Of a DNA stretch of 64,000 nt, positions 24,557 through 37,456 are shown one piece after another; the stretch's first letter is position 1; each line of letters begins with the position of its first letter. The stretch is from NCBI GenBank assembly GCA_002722095.1, contig PBKG01000012.1, positions 19,512 to 83,511 of the forward strand, read 5' to 3'. Below the pieces are notes generated by a model. It was not told the origin of the DNA. It searched no databases and was given only the letters and a program-made list of their open reading frames with translations. Origin of the DNA: Rhodospirillaceae bacterium (GTDB lineage: Bacteria > Pseudomonadota > Alphaproteobacteria > UBA8366). Made by a program: the position numbers and the translations under genes.

Positions 24557-25603
24557 GTGAGTTTCACCGACGATATACCGAAGGCAGCAAAGCACTCTAA
24601 TGCGGCTTGTGCGCAGATGGAGCGGCACGGGATTCCGTCCACGCCCGAGAACTATACGGTTTGGTACGCGTATGTGTCCGAGTGGAATTTAGACCTGCGA
24701 CGGGAACTCGACGCAATCATCGAGAACAACGAATCATTCTCGCCCGATAAAAATTTCGAAATCTACCAAAAATACTTTGGCGTCGAAGCGCAGGGTGCCG
24801 CAATGCAGAAGGCTAGCGCTCAGATTCAAGCCAATGTTGATCAGGTGATGAATGTGATCGCCGAGGCGTCGGGTGAAGCGGAAAACTACGGCAATGTCTT
24901 GCAGAGTCAGGCCGGCGGGATCGATGAAAACACCGGTTCCGAAGAAATGAAGCGTTTTGTCGAAACCATGATGCGCGAGACCAGCGCCATGGTCGAACAG
25001 AACAAGGTACTTCAAAATCAATTGGAACAATCATCGGCAGAGATCGAGGATTTGCGTAGCGATCTCGAGACGGTCCAACACGAGGCGTTGACCGATGGAC
25101 TGACAGAGATTGCTAACCGCAAGAAATTTGATCTCGCGATGCAGGAAACGTCGATCGCGGCCAAAGATAACGGCCAACCGCTTTGCTTGTTCATGACCGA
25201 CATCAATCATTTCAAAAAATTCAACGATACCTACGGCCATCAGACGGGCGATCAGGTGCTTCGACTTGTAGCTGCGATCTTGCGCAAGACGATCACTGGC
25301 GATGGACTGCCGGCGCGTTATGGCGGCGAAGAATTCGGCGTTATTTTACCGAATACCCAGTTAGACGATGCGGTGGCGGTGGCGGAGCAAGTCCGCGCAA
25401 CTGTGGCGGCCAAACGGATGCGCAAAAAGCAAAGTGGCGACGATCTCGGCAACATTACCGTTTCGATTGGCGTTGCGCTTTATCGTCCGGGCGAAGCGTT
25501 GACCGAGTTTATCAAGCGCGCCGACGACGGCCTTTATTACGCTAAAAACGCAGGGCGCAATCAGGTCGTGCCCGAGACAAAATTGTCGAAAGCCGCGGAA
25601 TAG
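24557..25603 (+). CDS. Diguanylate cyclase with a GGDEF domain
   Basis: A 348-residue soluble protein. The last 170 residues form a GGDEF domain with the variant signature YGGEEFGVI, typical of active cyclases, and DINHFKKFNDTYGHQTGDQVLR for metal and GTP binding. No RxxD inhibitory site is obvious upstream. Residues 1-90 begin HSNAACAQMERHGIPSTPENYTVWYAYVSEWN, a helical N-terminal domain seen in many alphaproteobacterial cyclases of unknown signal, followed by a coiled coil (about 120-170). It makes c-di-GMP. The start is GTG, with GGGGAGAAGG upstream. Confidence 0.9.
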   Translation: MSFTDDIPKAAKHSNAACAQMERHGIPSTPENYTVWYAYVSEWNLDLRRELDAIIENNESFSPDKNFEIYQKYFGVEAQGAAMQKASAQIQANVDQVMNVIAEASGEAENYGNVLQSQAGGIDENTGSEEMKRFVETMMRETSAMVEQNKVLQNQLEQSSAEIEDLRSDLETVQHEALTDGLTEIANRKKFDLAMQETSIAAKDNGQPLCLFMTDINHFKKFNDTYGHQTGDQVLRLVAAILRKTITGDGLPARYGGEEFGVILPNTQLDDAVAVAEQVRATVAAKRMRKKQSGDDLGNITVSIGVALYRPGEALTEFIKRADDGLYYAKNAGRNQVVPETKLSKAAE

Positions 25604-25615
25604 GCGTTTCGGCCC

Positions 25616-26644
25616 TCAATTACCCTTAGGCATTTTTAGCCACTGATACCGATTGATTGAATCGACGGTAATTTTCTTGACGCCGGATTGGCGGGTCAGG
25701 ATGGTAAGTGGAACTCTGCTTCCGGCGCTGCCGATCTTCCAGAGCTTTCGATAGAAATCCATCTGACTTTTGATCGGCTGACCGGCGACGCTGATAATGA
25801 GATCGCCGTCTTTGACGCCCGCCTTGTCTGAGGGTCCACCCTTCGAGACATTTGAAACGAAAAGTCGCCCTTGGAGTACGGTCGAATGAATACCGATCCA
25901 GGGCCGATTCCGACCTGGCGGCAATTGGCCTGCCAGGAGATCGCCTAGAATCGGTTTTAATGCGTTGATCGGCACAAACATATTGCCGGGGCTGACGGTT
26001 TCGGGATTTGCCGCATTCGGTACCACGAGCGAGCCGATGCCGACCAACCGGCCTTTGTCGTCGATAAGCGACGCACCCCCAAAAGCATCAAAGGGCGGTG
26101 CAGTAAACAAGGCCTTTTCGAGCAGATACTCCCAATAGCCGGCAAAATCGCGGCGCGAAACAAGTCGTGCGGGCGAGGCATTAAATCCGCCGCCATGGCC
26201 AGCCACGAGCAGTAGTTGATCGATTTTGACCCGATCCGAATCGCCAAACTTTATGGGCTTTACGCCAAGCGGTTTGATCGCTCGGATAAGCCCAAACCCG
26301 GTATTGTGATCATAGGCGACATGGCTCGCCGGTACCGGTTTGCCGCCCGCGGCGGTGACGCTAATCTGGTCGGCCTCAAGTACAAGATAGCCGATCGTGA
26401 GAATTAGGCCCTTGTCGTCGATGACGACCCCATGACCATCCCGTTCGGTGCCTAGACCACCCACGGTGCGGGCATCCGGCGGAATTTTGGCTTCCACCCT
26501 TACTACCGCCTGCACCGCTTGATCGATGGTCTTGTTCCCGGTGGGGCCTGGGGGTTTTGCCTGTCACTGAGCGCTGGGCACTGCGATGACGAAAGCCGCC
26601 AACCACAGGATACTTGCACCGATAATCTTGGAGAACATGCGCAT
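25616..26644 (-). pseudogene. Secreted S1C/PDZ pseudo-protease interrupted by an in-frame TGA
   Basis: A single frame runs from ATG 26644 to 25616 except for one TGA at 26564-26566. The first 26 codons give a good signal peptide ending in VPSAQ; the next codons after the TGA (QAKPPGPTGNKTIDQAVQAVVRV) continue into a chymotrypsin-fold domain (GLILTIGYLVLEAD, YDHNTGFGLIRA, FGGASLIDDKGRLVGIGS) and a PDZ domain (PSDKAGVKDGDLIISVAGQPI). The catalytic His and Ser are replaced, as in a known family of inactive HtrA relatives, so it may be a binder. GTG 26515 allows a cytosolic form without signal peptide but has no ribosome site. No SECIS-like hairpin is evident, and the TGA is in a variable linker. 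Nonsense mutation or sequence error is most likely. Confidence 0.7.
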
Positions 26645-26756
26645 ATCGATATTGATGGTAGCGCAATCCCGACGAAAGGCCATAGCGATAAGATTGGGGA
26701 TAAGTCTGACTTCTCGGCCGCTACGAATTTTTCGCCGCATGCTATACTCGCGCGAA

Positions 26757-29039
26757 ATGAACGACCCTCTCGAGTTAGATCCCTTGAATGATCCTGCCGC
26801 CGGCGCCCAAGAAGCGCCCGCGCCGGTGCACGCACCATATTTGGATGTGCTTAACGATGCGCAAAGCGAGGCGGTGGCCGCGCTTGACGGGCCGGTCCTG
26901 GTGTTGGCCGGTGCTGGCACAGGCAAGACGAGGGTTCTGACAACGCGGCTCGCCCACATCCTGCATCAGAATCGGGCCCGACCATACCAAGTGCTGGCTG
27001 TTACCTTTACCAACAAGGCAGCGCGCGAGATGCAACAACGCCTCGCGGGGTTGATTGGGCGCGCGGTAGACGGACTCTGGCTTGGCACTTTCCATGCCTT
27101 GGGCGTGCGAATTCTTCGTCGCCATGCGGAGTTGGTGGGGCTCAAATCCAATTTCACTATCTTGGATTCCGACGATCAGATTCGCCTGCTCAAACAAATT
27201 CTCGAAGCCGAGAATATCGACGATAAGCGCTGGCCCGCGCGGGTTTTGATTTCGGTAATTCAACGCTGGAAGGATAAAGGCCTGACACCTGATAAGGTCA
27301 GTGCGGGCGATGCGGGCGAGCTTGCCAACGGCCGCGCGCGGGAGATCTACACCCAGTATCAGGACCGGTTGCAAACCTTAAATGCGGCAGATTTTGGTGA
27401 TTTGCTATTGCATTGCCTGACGCTGTTCAACTCTCATCCGGAGGTGCTTAAGGATTACCAAAAGCTATTCCGATATATCCTGGTCGATGAATATCAGGAT
27501 ACCAACGTCTCGCAGTATCTCTGGCTGAGGCTATTGGCCCAGGAGCATCGCAATCTGTGCTGTGTCGGAGATGACGATCAGTCGATTTATGGCTGGCGCG
27601 GGGCCGAAGTCGGCAACATTCTCAAATTCGAGAAAGATTTTCCTGGCGCCCAGGTGATACGTCTGGAACGTAATTACCGCTCGACCCCCCATATATTGGG
27701 TGCCGCATCCGGGCTGATCGCCAACAATGAAGGCCGTCTCGGGAAAACGCTTTGGACGGAGTCCAACCAAGGCGAAAAGGTTACGGTGCGCGGCTTGTGG
27801 GACGGCGAAGAGGAAGCCCGTTTGATCGCCGATGAGGTGGAGACGCTGCATCGGAAAAAGCACGTGCTGAATGAAATGGCAATTTTGGTTCGTGCCGGCT
27901 TTCAGACCCGCGAGTTCGAGGAGCGGTTCATCACGTTAGGTGTGCCATATCGGGTAATCGGTGGGCCGCGTTTCTATGAACGCGAGGAAATTCGCGATGC
28001 GCTCGCATACCTTCGCATTATCCATATGCAGGACGATGATCTTGCGTTCGAGCGCATCGTCAACAAGCCGACCCGCGGCATCGGCAAGGCGACGGTGCAG
28101 GCGATCCATGGTCTCGCGCGGCACTTGGAGGTGCCGCTATACATCGCATCGGTTAAGCTGGTTGAGTCCGACGAACTGAAACCCGCTTCGCGAAATGCGC
28201 TCGGCCGTTTCATCGAAAATATCGACCGCTGGCGCGCGCTTGCCGAAACGGTTTCCCACATCGAGCTGGCTGAAACCGTGCTCGACGAATCCGGCTATAC
28301 GGAATTCTGGCAGAACAGCAAAAAACCCGAAGCGCCAGGAAAACTCGAGAACCTCAAGGAACTTATCACTGCTTTGGAAGAGTACGAATCGCTCGGCGGG
28401 TTCCTCGAACATGTCAGTTTAGTGATGGAGAATAGCGAGAATTCCGAGGACGACATGGTCAACCTAATGACGCTCCATAGTGCCAAAGGTCTTGAATTCG
28501 ATTCGGTGTTCTTGCCGGGCTGGGAAGAGGGCTTGTTCCCCCATCAGCGCTCACTCGACGAAAACGGTCTTGCAGGGCTCGAAGAGGAGCGCCGGTTGGC
28601 TTACGTGGGGATTACGCGTGCGAAAAAGCGGGTGATGATTACCTTTGCCGCCAATCGACGCATTCATAACCTTTGGCAAAGCGCGATCCCGTCTCGCTTC
28701 GTGAGCGAGTTGCCCGAAGAACATGTTGAATTGGAAAGCGAGAGTGGATTATTCAGCGGCGATAGCGGCCTTGAAGGCGCCGGCTGGTCGCAGGAGAAAT
28801 CCAGCGTTGGTGGTCCGGGATGGCAACGGTTTCAGCAGCGCGGGCCCGGGATGCCGCTCATTGATGCGGACAGCGAAACCATTCGCGGTGGGGCCGAGCA
28901 ATTCTTCAAAGGCGATCGTTGCTTCCACCAAAAATTCGGCATGGGTGTGGTCGTTGATATCGACGGCGATCATCTGACAATCGATTTCGACAAGGCGGGC
29001 ACGAAAAAAGTCGTCGCGGCGTTTGTCGAGAAGCCCTAA
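26757..29039 (+). CDS. uvrD: DNA helicase II, UvrD/PcrA type
   Basis: A 760-residue superfamily 1A 3'-5' helicase. Motif I VLAGAGTGKTRVLTTR is near residue 45, motif II VDEYQDTN, motif III GDDDQSIYGWRGA, motif IV ERNYRST, motif V NLMTLHSAKGLEFDSV and motif VI AYVGITRAKKRVMI. The C-terminal 50 residues (GDRCFHQKFGMGVVVDIDGDHLTIDF) are the small RNA-polymerase-binding Tudor-like domain of UvrD. It acts in nucleotide excision and mismatch repair. ATG 26757 gives the correct N terminus; the frame extends upstream to 26586 but through the divergent gene. A TATACT at 26743-26748 lies only eight bases ahead, so translation may be almost leaderless. Confidence 0.95.
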   Translation: MNDPLELDPLNDPAAGAQEAPAPVHAPYLDVLNDAQSEAVAALDGPVLVLAGAGTGKTRVLTTRLAHILHQNRARPYQVLAVTFTNKAAREMQQRLAGLIGRAVDGLWLGTFHALGVRILRRHAELVGLKSNFTILDSDDQIRLLKQILEAENIDDKRWPARVLISVIQRWKDKGLTPDKVSAGDAGELANGRAREIYTQYQDRLQTLNAADFGDLLLHCLTLFNSHPEVLKDYQKLFRYILVDEYQDTNVSQYLWLRLLAQEHRNLCCVGDDDQSIYGWRGAEVGNILKFEKDFPGAQVIRLERNYRSTPHILGAASGLIANNEGRLGKTLWTESNQGEKVTVRGLWDGEEEARLIADEVETLHRKKHVLNEMAILVRAGFQTREFEERFITLGVPYRVIGGPRFYEREEIRDALAYLRIIHMQDDDLAFERIVNKPTRGIGKATVQAIHGLARHLEVPLYIASVKLVESDELKPASRNALGRFIENIDRWRALAETVSHIELAETVLDESGYTEFWQNSKKPEAPGKLENLKELITALEEYESLGGFLEHVSLVMENSENSEDDMVNLMTLHSAKGLEFDSVFLPGWEEGLFPHQRSLDENGLAGLEEERRLAYVGITRAKKRVMITFAANRRIHNLWQSAIPSRFVSELPEEHVELESESGLFSGDSGLEGAGWSQEKSSVGGPGWQRFQQRGPGMPLIDADSETIRGGAEQFFKGDRCFHQKFGMGVVVDIDGDHLTIDFDKAGTKKVVAAFVEKP

Positions 29040-29269
29040 AGTCCAGCCCGTTCGAAAGTTGTTCCACAAGGCTTGCATATGCGGACTGCGATCAAGCCAA
29101 AACCGATCGTCATAGCAATCCTTTTTATCGCGCTGGGTACTCTAAAATTGTTGCGGTCGGTTGTGATCGCGGATCAATTTTCTCTCCGCATGGTGCGCCC
29201 CTATCCGGAGGCCTTGCGTCCGGTCCGGCGCTTTGCGTACTCAAAACGCGGGTAATCGAAAGAGCAAAT

Positions 29270-30148
29270 GTGAACGACCCGATTTGGAAAATCGAACTTG
29301 TTGTCCCGAAACCCACGGTCGAAATCTTCGCGTCCGCGATCGAACCGTTTGGTCTCGCGTCGAGTAGATTCGAGATCGAAGGCAGCGAGAATTGGAGGCT
29401 GGAGGCTTACTGCGCCGGCATGCCCGAAAAACCGGCTTTGAGCGCGGCGCTGGCCTTGGCCGCGTCGGTGGCGGGGATCACGGAGCCGAATGTCATTTGC
29501 GCGCCGTTGCCGGAAACCGATTGGCTGATGGAGAATCTCAATTCGTTTGCACCGCTATCGATAGGGCGGTTTTTTGTCTATCCGACCCATTACGAGGGAC
29601 CGATACCCTGCCATGCCAAAGCGATTCGGCTCGATGCGGCGACGGCATTCGGCAGTGGAGATCATGAAACGACGGCAGGCTGTCTCTTAACGCTTACAGC
29701 GCTTGCCCAACGAATGCGTCCGGTCATTGTGCTCGATCTCGGTTGCGGTTCGGGCATTCTTGGTATCGCAGCGGTCAAGCTTTGGGGAAGGCCGGTGCTT
29801 GCGGCGGATATCGATCCGGAATCGGTGCGTGTTGCTCGGCAAAATGCGTCGGCGAACGGGGTCCGGTCTCGAATGACCGTGGTGCGAAGTGATGGCGTAG
29901 CCGCCGGTCGGATTCGACGATCGGGGCCATTCGATCTGATACTCGCCAATATTTTGGCCGGACCGTTAATCAAACTAGCCCCCACAATTGCCGCCCAATT
30001 GGGCCGTCCCGGACACCTGGTGCTGTCCGGTCTATTGCATCACCAACGGCCGGGAGTGATCGCGGCCTACCGGCGGCAGGGATTAGTAATGTCCGAGGTG
30101 CGCAGGTTTGGTGATTGGCCGACGATGGTGCTGAAAAAACCTGTGTGA
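29270..30148 (+). CDS. prmA: Ribosomal protein L11 methyltransferase PrmA
   Basis: A 292-residue cytosolic class I methyltransferase. The motif I strand is VIVLDLGCGSGILGIAAVKL near residue 153, preceded by RLDAATAFGSGDHETTAGCL, the PrmA-specific segment, and followed by DLILANILAGPL, the catalytic NI[LA] loop. It trimethylates ribosomal protein L11. The N-terminal substrate-binding domain is short, as in other alphaproteobacterial PrmA proteins. The start is GTG 29270 after AAAGAGC. It lies between uvrD and the aminopeptidase gene. Confidence 0.93.
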   Translation: MNDPIWKIELVVPKPTVEIFASAIEPFGLASSRFEIEGSENWRLEAYCAGMPEKPALSAALALAASVAGITEPNVICAPLPETDWLMENLNSFAPLSIGRFFVYPTHYEGPIPCHAKAIRLDAATAFGSGDHETTAGCLLTLTALAQRMRPVIVLDLGCGSGILGIAAVKLWGRPVLAADIDPESVRVARQNASANGVRSRMTVVRSDGVAAGRIRRSGPFDLILANILAGPLIKLAPTIAAQLGRPGHLVLSGLLHHQRPGVIAAYRRQGLVMSEVRRFGDWPTMVLKKPV

Positions 30149-30224
30149 AACCGGTGGCAATCTCTCGATAGCGAACCGTTAGCTAAGGTAAGATGTACTA
30201 GGTCTCGCCGTGGAAAATTCACCT

Positions 30225-32258
30225 ATGCCGTTGAAAACCGAAATATTTGAAGAAATTCGTGCCGCCGGCCTGGAGTTGGACGACATGGCACTGGTCGATT
30301 TTCTGGCCGGGGTAGCGGCGGCGCCGGAACGGCTCGTGGAGAACGATTGGATATCGTTATTGGCGCCGGAGGCGGACGATCAGCTTAAAGCTCTACTGGA
30401 ATCTGCGGCCGGAGAAGTCAGCGCGGACATAGATCCCGCCTTCAGTGTCGGCCCGGCCCCCGCCGGTAGATTGAAAGATCTACGAGCGCGGCTCAACGAG
30501 TTGGAACTGACTGGCTTCGTGGTGCCTCGAACCGACGAGTTCCAGGGCGAGTTCGTGCCCGACCGTGCGGAAAGGTTGCGCTGGCTTACCGGGTTTGCCG
30601 GCTCGGCCGGCGTTGCAATCGTTCTCGACGGCACAGCGGCAATTTTTGTTGATGGACGCTATACGCTCCAGGTCCAGGATCAGGTGGATACGAAAATCTT
30701 CGAGCCCTTACACGTTACCGACGACCCGCCTTGGAAATGGGTCGCAGGTCAGCTCACGAAAGGCCAGCGGTTGGGTTACGACCCCTGGCTACTCACTGAT
30801 GCGATGCGAGCCCGTTATCAAACCGCACTGGAAAAGGTCGGCGCGACTTTGGTGCCTGTCGAAACCAATCCGATCGATGAAATTTGGGACACCCAACCGT
30901 CTCCACCGTTGGCGCCGGTCGTAGCGCACGACCTCGACTATGCGGGTGAGACTTCCGAAGCAAAGCGCAAGAAAATCGCCAAGACAATTTCCGACGCCGG
31001 CCACGATGCGGCACTAATATCGGCACCGGAATCCGTCGTCTGGTTGTTGAATGTGCGGGGCGGAGACGTTCCCTACACGCCACTTGCCCTGTCCTATGCG
31101 GTGTTGTCGTCCTCAGGCGACCTGCGCTGGTTTGTCGATCCACGAAAATTGGCACCGGGGTTGGCCGGTTCCCTAGGCGACGGGGTCTCCGTGGAGGCGA
31201 TCGAAACAGTCGGCGAAGCATTGCAGGGGCTCGGAACCGAGGGCGCCACGGTTGCGGTGAACAAGTCGCTCGTGCCTGCCCAAATGGTGAGTACGCTCGA
31301 ACATTCGGGCGCCACAGTGGTCCATGCCGAGGACCCTTGCGCGTTGCCCAAAGCATCTAAGAATGAAGTCGAAATTAGCGGCATGCGGGCTGCGCATATT
31401 CGTGATGGCGTGGCATTGGCACGGTTTCTCGCCTGGCTTGATAGGACTGCGCCCGAAGGCGAAATAAGCGAAATCGATGCGGCGACCTATTTGCAATCCT
31501 GTCGGGCCGAGGACGATTTGATTCGCGATTTGAGTTTCCGGACCATTTCGGGCGCCGGTGCCAATGGGGCAATCGTGCATTACACGGTAACGCCGGAAAC
31601 CAACCGTTTGTTGGTGCCGGGCGAATTGTATCTCGTCGATTCCGGCGCGCAATATCTCGACGGTACGACCGATGTCACGCGAACGGTCTATATCGAAAAG
31701 GCCGGTGGCTCCTCTCCGACGGAGGAGGAGCGTGATTGCTTTACCCGTGTGTTGCAGGGTCACATCGCCATCGCCATGGCGCAATTTCCCGCCGGCACCA
31801 ACGGCGCCCAGATCGATATTCTCGCCCGGCGTGCTCTTTGGGATGCGGGGCTCGACTACGATCACGGCACCGGTCACGGTGTCGGCTCCTATTTAGGCGT
31901 GCATGAAGGTCCCCACAGAATTTCCAAAACCGGCGGCGGTGTAGCGCTAAAGCCGGGCATGGTGATTTCCAACGAGCCGGGTTTCTACAAGTCCGACGGC
32001 TTTGGCATTCGGATCGAGAATCTGGTTGTGGTGTGCGAACGTGAAACCACTGAAGACGATGGTAAGAGCTGGCTAGGATTCGACACGCTCACATGCGCGC
32101 CGATCGACCGCCGCTTGGTCAAACCGAATTTGATGACACCCGGCGAAATCGAGTGGTTAGACAGATATCACCAGCAGGTATTCGAAACGTTGAGTCCGCT
32201 GGTCGATGCGGCGACCGCCGCTTGGCTCGAGACGGCTACGAGACCCTTGGGCCGATAA
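30225..32258 (+). CDS. Xaa-Pro aminopeptidase P family (M24B) with an N-terminal extension
   Basis: A 677-residue cytosolic metallopeptidase. Two creatinase-like N-terminal domains (LKDLRARLNELELTGFVVPRTDEFQGEFVP; WLTGFAGSAGVAIVLDG) are followed by the pita-bread catalytic domain: YLVDSGAQYLDGTTDVTRT (two Asp ligands), HGTGHGVGSYLGVHEGP (His ligand) and SNEPGFYKSDGFGIRIENL (two Glu ligands). It removes N-terminal residues before proline. Compared with the usual 590-610 residues, about 75 extra residues precede the first domain, rich in acidic helices (FEEIRAAGLELDDMALVDFLAG). ATG 30225 is chosen; GTG 30210 is also possible. Confidence 0.9.
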   Translation: MPLKTEIFEEIRAAGLELDDMALVDFLAGVAAAPERLVENDWISLLAPEADDQLKALLESAAGEVSADIDPAFSVGPAPAGRLKDLRARLNELELTGFVVPRTDEFQGEFVPDRAERLRWLTGFAGSAGVAIVLDGTAAIFVDGRYTLQVQDQVDTKIFEPLHVTDDPPWKWVAGQLTKGQRLGYDPWLLTDAMRARYQTALEKVGATLVPVETNPIDEIWDTQPSPPLAPVVAHDLDYAGETSEAKRKKIAKTISDAGHDAALISAPESVVWLLNVRGGDVPYTPLALSYAVLSSSGDLRWFVDPRKLAPGLAGSLGDGVSVEAIETVGEALQGLGTEGATVAVNKSLVPAQMVSTLEHSGATVVHAEDPCALPKASKNEVEISGMRAAHIRDGVALARFLAWLDRTAPEGEISEIDAATYLQSCRAEDDLIRDLSFRTISGAGANGAIVHYTVTPETNRLLVPGELYLVDSGAQYLDGTTDVTRTVYIEKAGGSSPTEEERDCFTRVLQGHIAIAMAQFPAGTNGAQIDILARRALWDAGLDYDHGTGHGVGSYLGVHEGPHRISKTGGGVALKPGMVISNEPGFYKSDGFGIRIENLVVVCERETTEDDGKSWLGFDTLTCAPIDRRLVKPNLMTPGEIEWLDRYHQQVFETLSPLVDAATAAWLETATRPLGR

Positions 32259-32264
32259 AACGCC

Positions 32265-33572
32265 TTAGCAAGGCGGTCTGGCGCGTACCATTCCCCAGCC
32301 GAAAATCGGATCTCGGCCCGGTTTGCCAAGATCGACGACATATTGTTTCAAGCGTCGGCGCAGGACGCCCATATCCCGTTGCCGACCCTGTGCCACCAGA
32401 AGTGCCGTCATTGCAGCAACGTAGGGTGAGGCAAAGGAAGTACCGGTCTTGAAGGCCCGCCCGCGGCGCGATGGAGTCGGCACGTTTACGCCCGGCGCGG
32501 CAAAATCGATATAGCTACCCCGGTTGGCGAAGCGGTAAACCGACATGCGCTGGTCGATCGCCGTAATCGAAGCCACTAGCGGGTGGGCCGCAGGCCAGGC
32601 CGGTTTGGCACGAGGACCGCCATTGCCGGCGGCGGCGACCATTACCAGGCCCTTTTTGATGCCTTTCTTAAGGACATAGCTGAAGATGCTGTTGGGCGGT
32701 CCGGCGATGCTCATATTGACCACATGAACCCGCACCGTCGCCAACCAATCGATTCCTTTCAAGATGCCATACATTGTGCCGCGCTTACCTTTTTTGCCGG
32801 CGCGTTCGAAAATATTGGCGGCATATAGTGTGGCTCCGGGCAGTAATCCGCTGGTGCCGTCCGGAAGCGGTTTACCGACCAAAATGGCAGCAACTGCGGT
32901 CCCGTGTTCCGTATCCGATGGCTTTTTCTTTTTACCCAAGAAATGACGCTGAATGATGACTCGCCCGATGAGTGCCGGGTGCGACTTGTCGACGCCGGTA
33001 TCGATCATGCCGACTTTGACCCCTTGGCCGCAGGTCCGCGGCACGCGGCCCCAGCCGATCATCTTTGCTGGAAACAGTAATTTCTTAGTGCTGGCGCCGC
33101 GTGATAGGTCGTAGGCATGATGGAGGTCGACGACGATTCCCGGGAAAGCCTTCCGCAACTCCAAAATCACTTTTTTTGCTGTCCGGCCGGGCTCAACAAC
33201 CAGAACCAGTACGTTCACATCGAGCGTGCGCAAGAACTCGCCGTCAATCTTGCGTAAGCCGAATCTGCCGAGTTGATTTAGGAGCTTATCCGGAGGATCG
33301 GCTATAACGATCTGGTTCGGCACCGGCGGGACTTTGTTTGGGGCACGCGGCGGTTTGGTCTTCTTCTTACTATTGGGATTAGGGGACGCCCGTTCGGGGA
33401 CCGGCTCGTCCTTGTCTTCCTTGCAAAGATCACCATGGGTAGTGGTGCGGAGCACGTTTCCTTGGTCGTCGTAATGAAAAACGGTTATGCAATCGTTTGC
33501 CGCCGCCGGTTGGGCGGGCGCAAAGACGAACAGTACGGTGATCGCGATAATTATTCGGCTAAAATACGCCAT
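32265..33572 (-). CDS. Secreted subtilisin-like serine protease (S8)
   Basis: A 435-residue exported enzyme. A signal peptide (1-26) is followed by a Cys-containing segment and a Pro/Lys-rich linker (about 48-80). The catalytic triad is intact: Asp in GMIDTGVDKSHP near residue 190, His in HGTAVAAILVG near 224, Ser in TGTSFASPYVAAM near 386, with oxyanion Asn in AAAGNGG. The region from 85 to 170 may be an inhibitory propeptide. It degrades or processes periplasmic or extracellular proteins; the substrate is unknown. ATG 33572 is preferred over GTG 33584. It is minus-strand, 137 bp downstream of ligA. Confidence 0.9.
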   Translation of the reverse strand: MAYFSRIIIAITVLFVFAPAQPAAANDCITVFHYDDQGNVLRTTTHGDLCKEDKDEPVPERASPNPNSKKKTKPPRAPNKVPPVPNQIVIADPPDKLLNQLGRFGLRKIDGEFLRTLDVNVLVLVVEPGRTAKKVILELRKAFPGIVVDLHHAYDLSRGASTKKLLFPAKMIGWGRVPRTCGQGVKVGMIDTGVDKSHPALIGRVIIQRHFLGKKKKPSDTEHGTAVAAILVGKPLPDGTSGLLPGATLYAANIFERAGKKGKRGTMYGILKGIDWLATVRVHVVNMSIAGPPNSIFSYVLKKGIKKGLVMVAAAGNGGPRAKPAWPAAHPLVASITAIDQRMSVYRFANRGSYIDFAAPGVNVPTPSRRGRAFKTGTSFASPYVAAMTALLVAQGRQRDMGVLRRRLKQYVVDLGKPGRDPIFGWGMVRARPPC

Positions 33573-33709
33573 TGTTGTCACCACGGAGCCCTGGAGCTTA
33601 GATCGTATAGGGGAAACCGGCGATAAGCTAATGAATTTCAGACGCTAGGTCGGGCCCGCTCGCGCAACTTCGGCCTTTTTGTTCGTTGTTGCCGGCCCGG
33701 CATGCGGTC

Positions 33710-37446
<3,737 letters not shown>

Positions 37447-37456
37447 GCTGATGTTC

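Noticed and set aside
26564..26610. Selenocysteine reading of the TGA in the pseudo-protease
   Set aside because: No hairpin of the SECIS kind follows and the position is not a conserved cysteine; recorded as a likely nonsense codon or error.
29073..29255. Small hydrophobic frame between uvrD and prmA (MRTAIKPKPIVIAILFIALG)
   Set aside because: It has a possible membrane segment but no ribosome site and no relative known to me; left out as uncertain.
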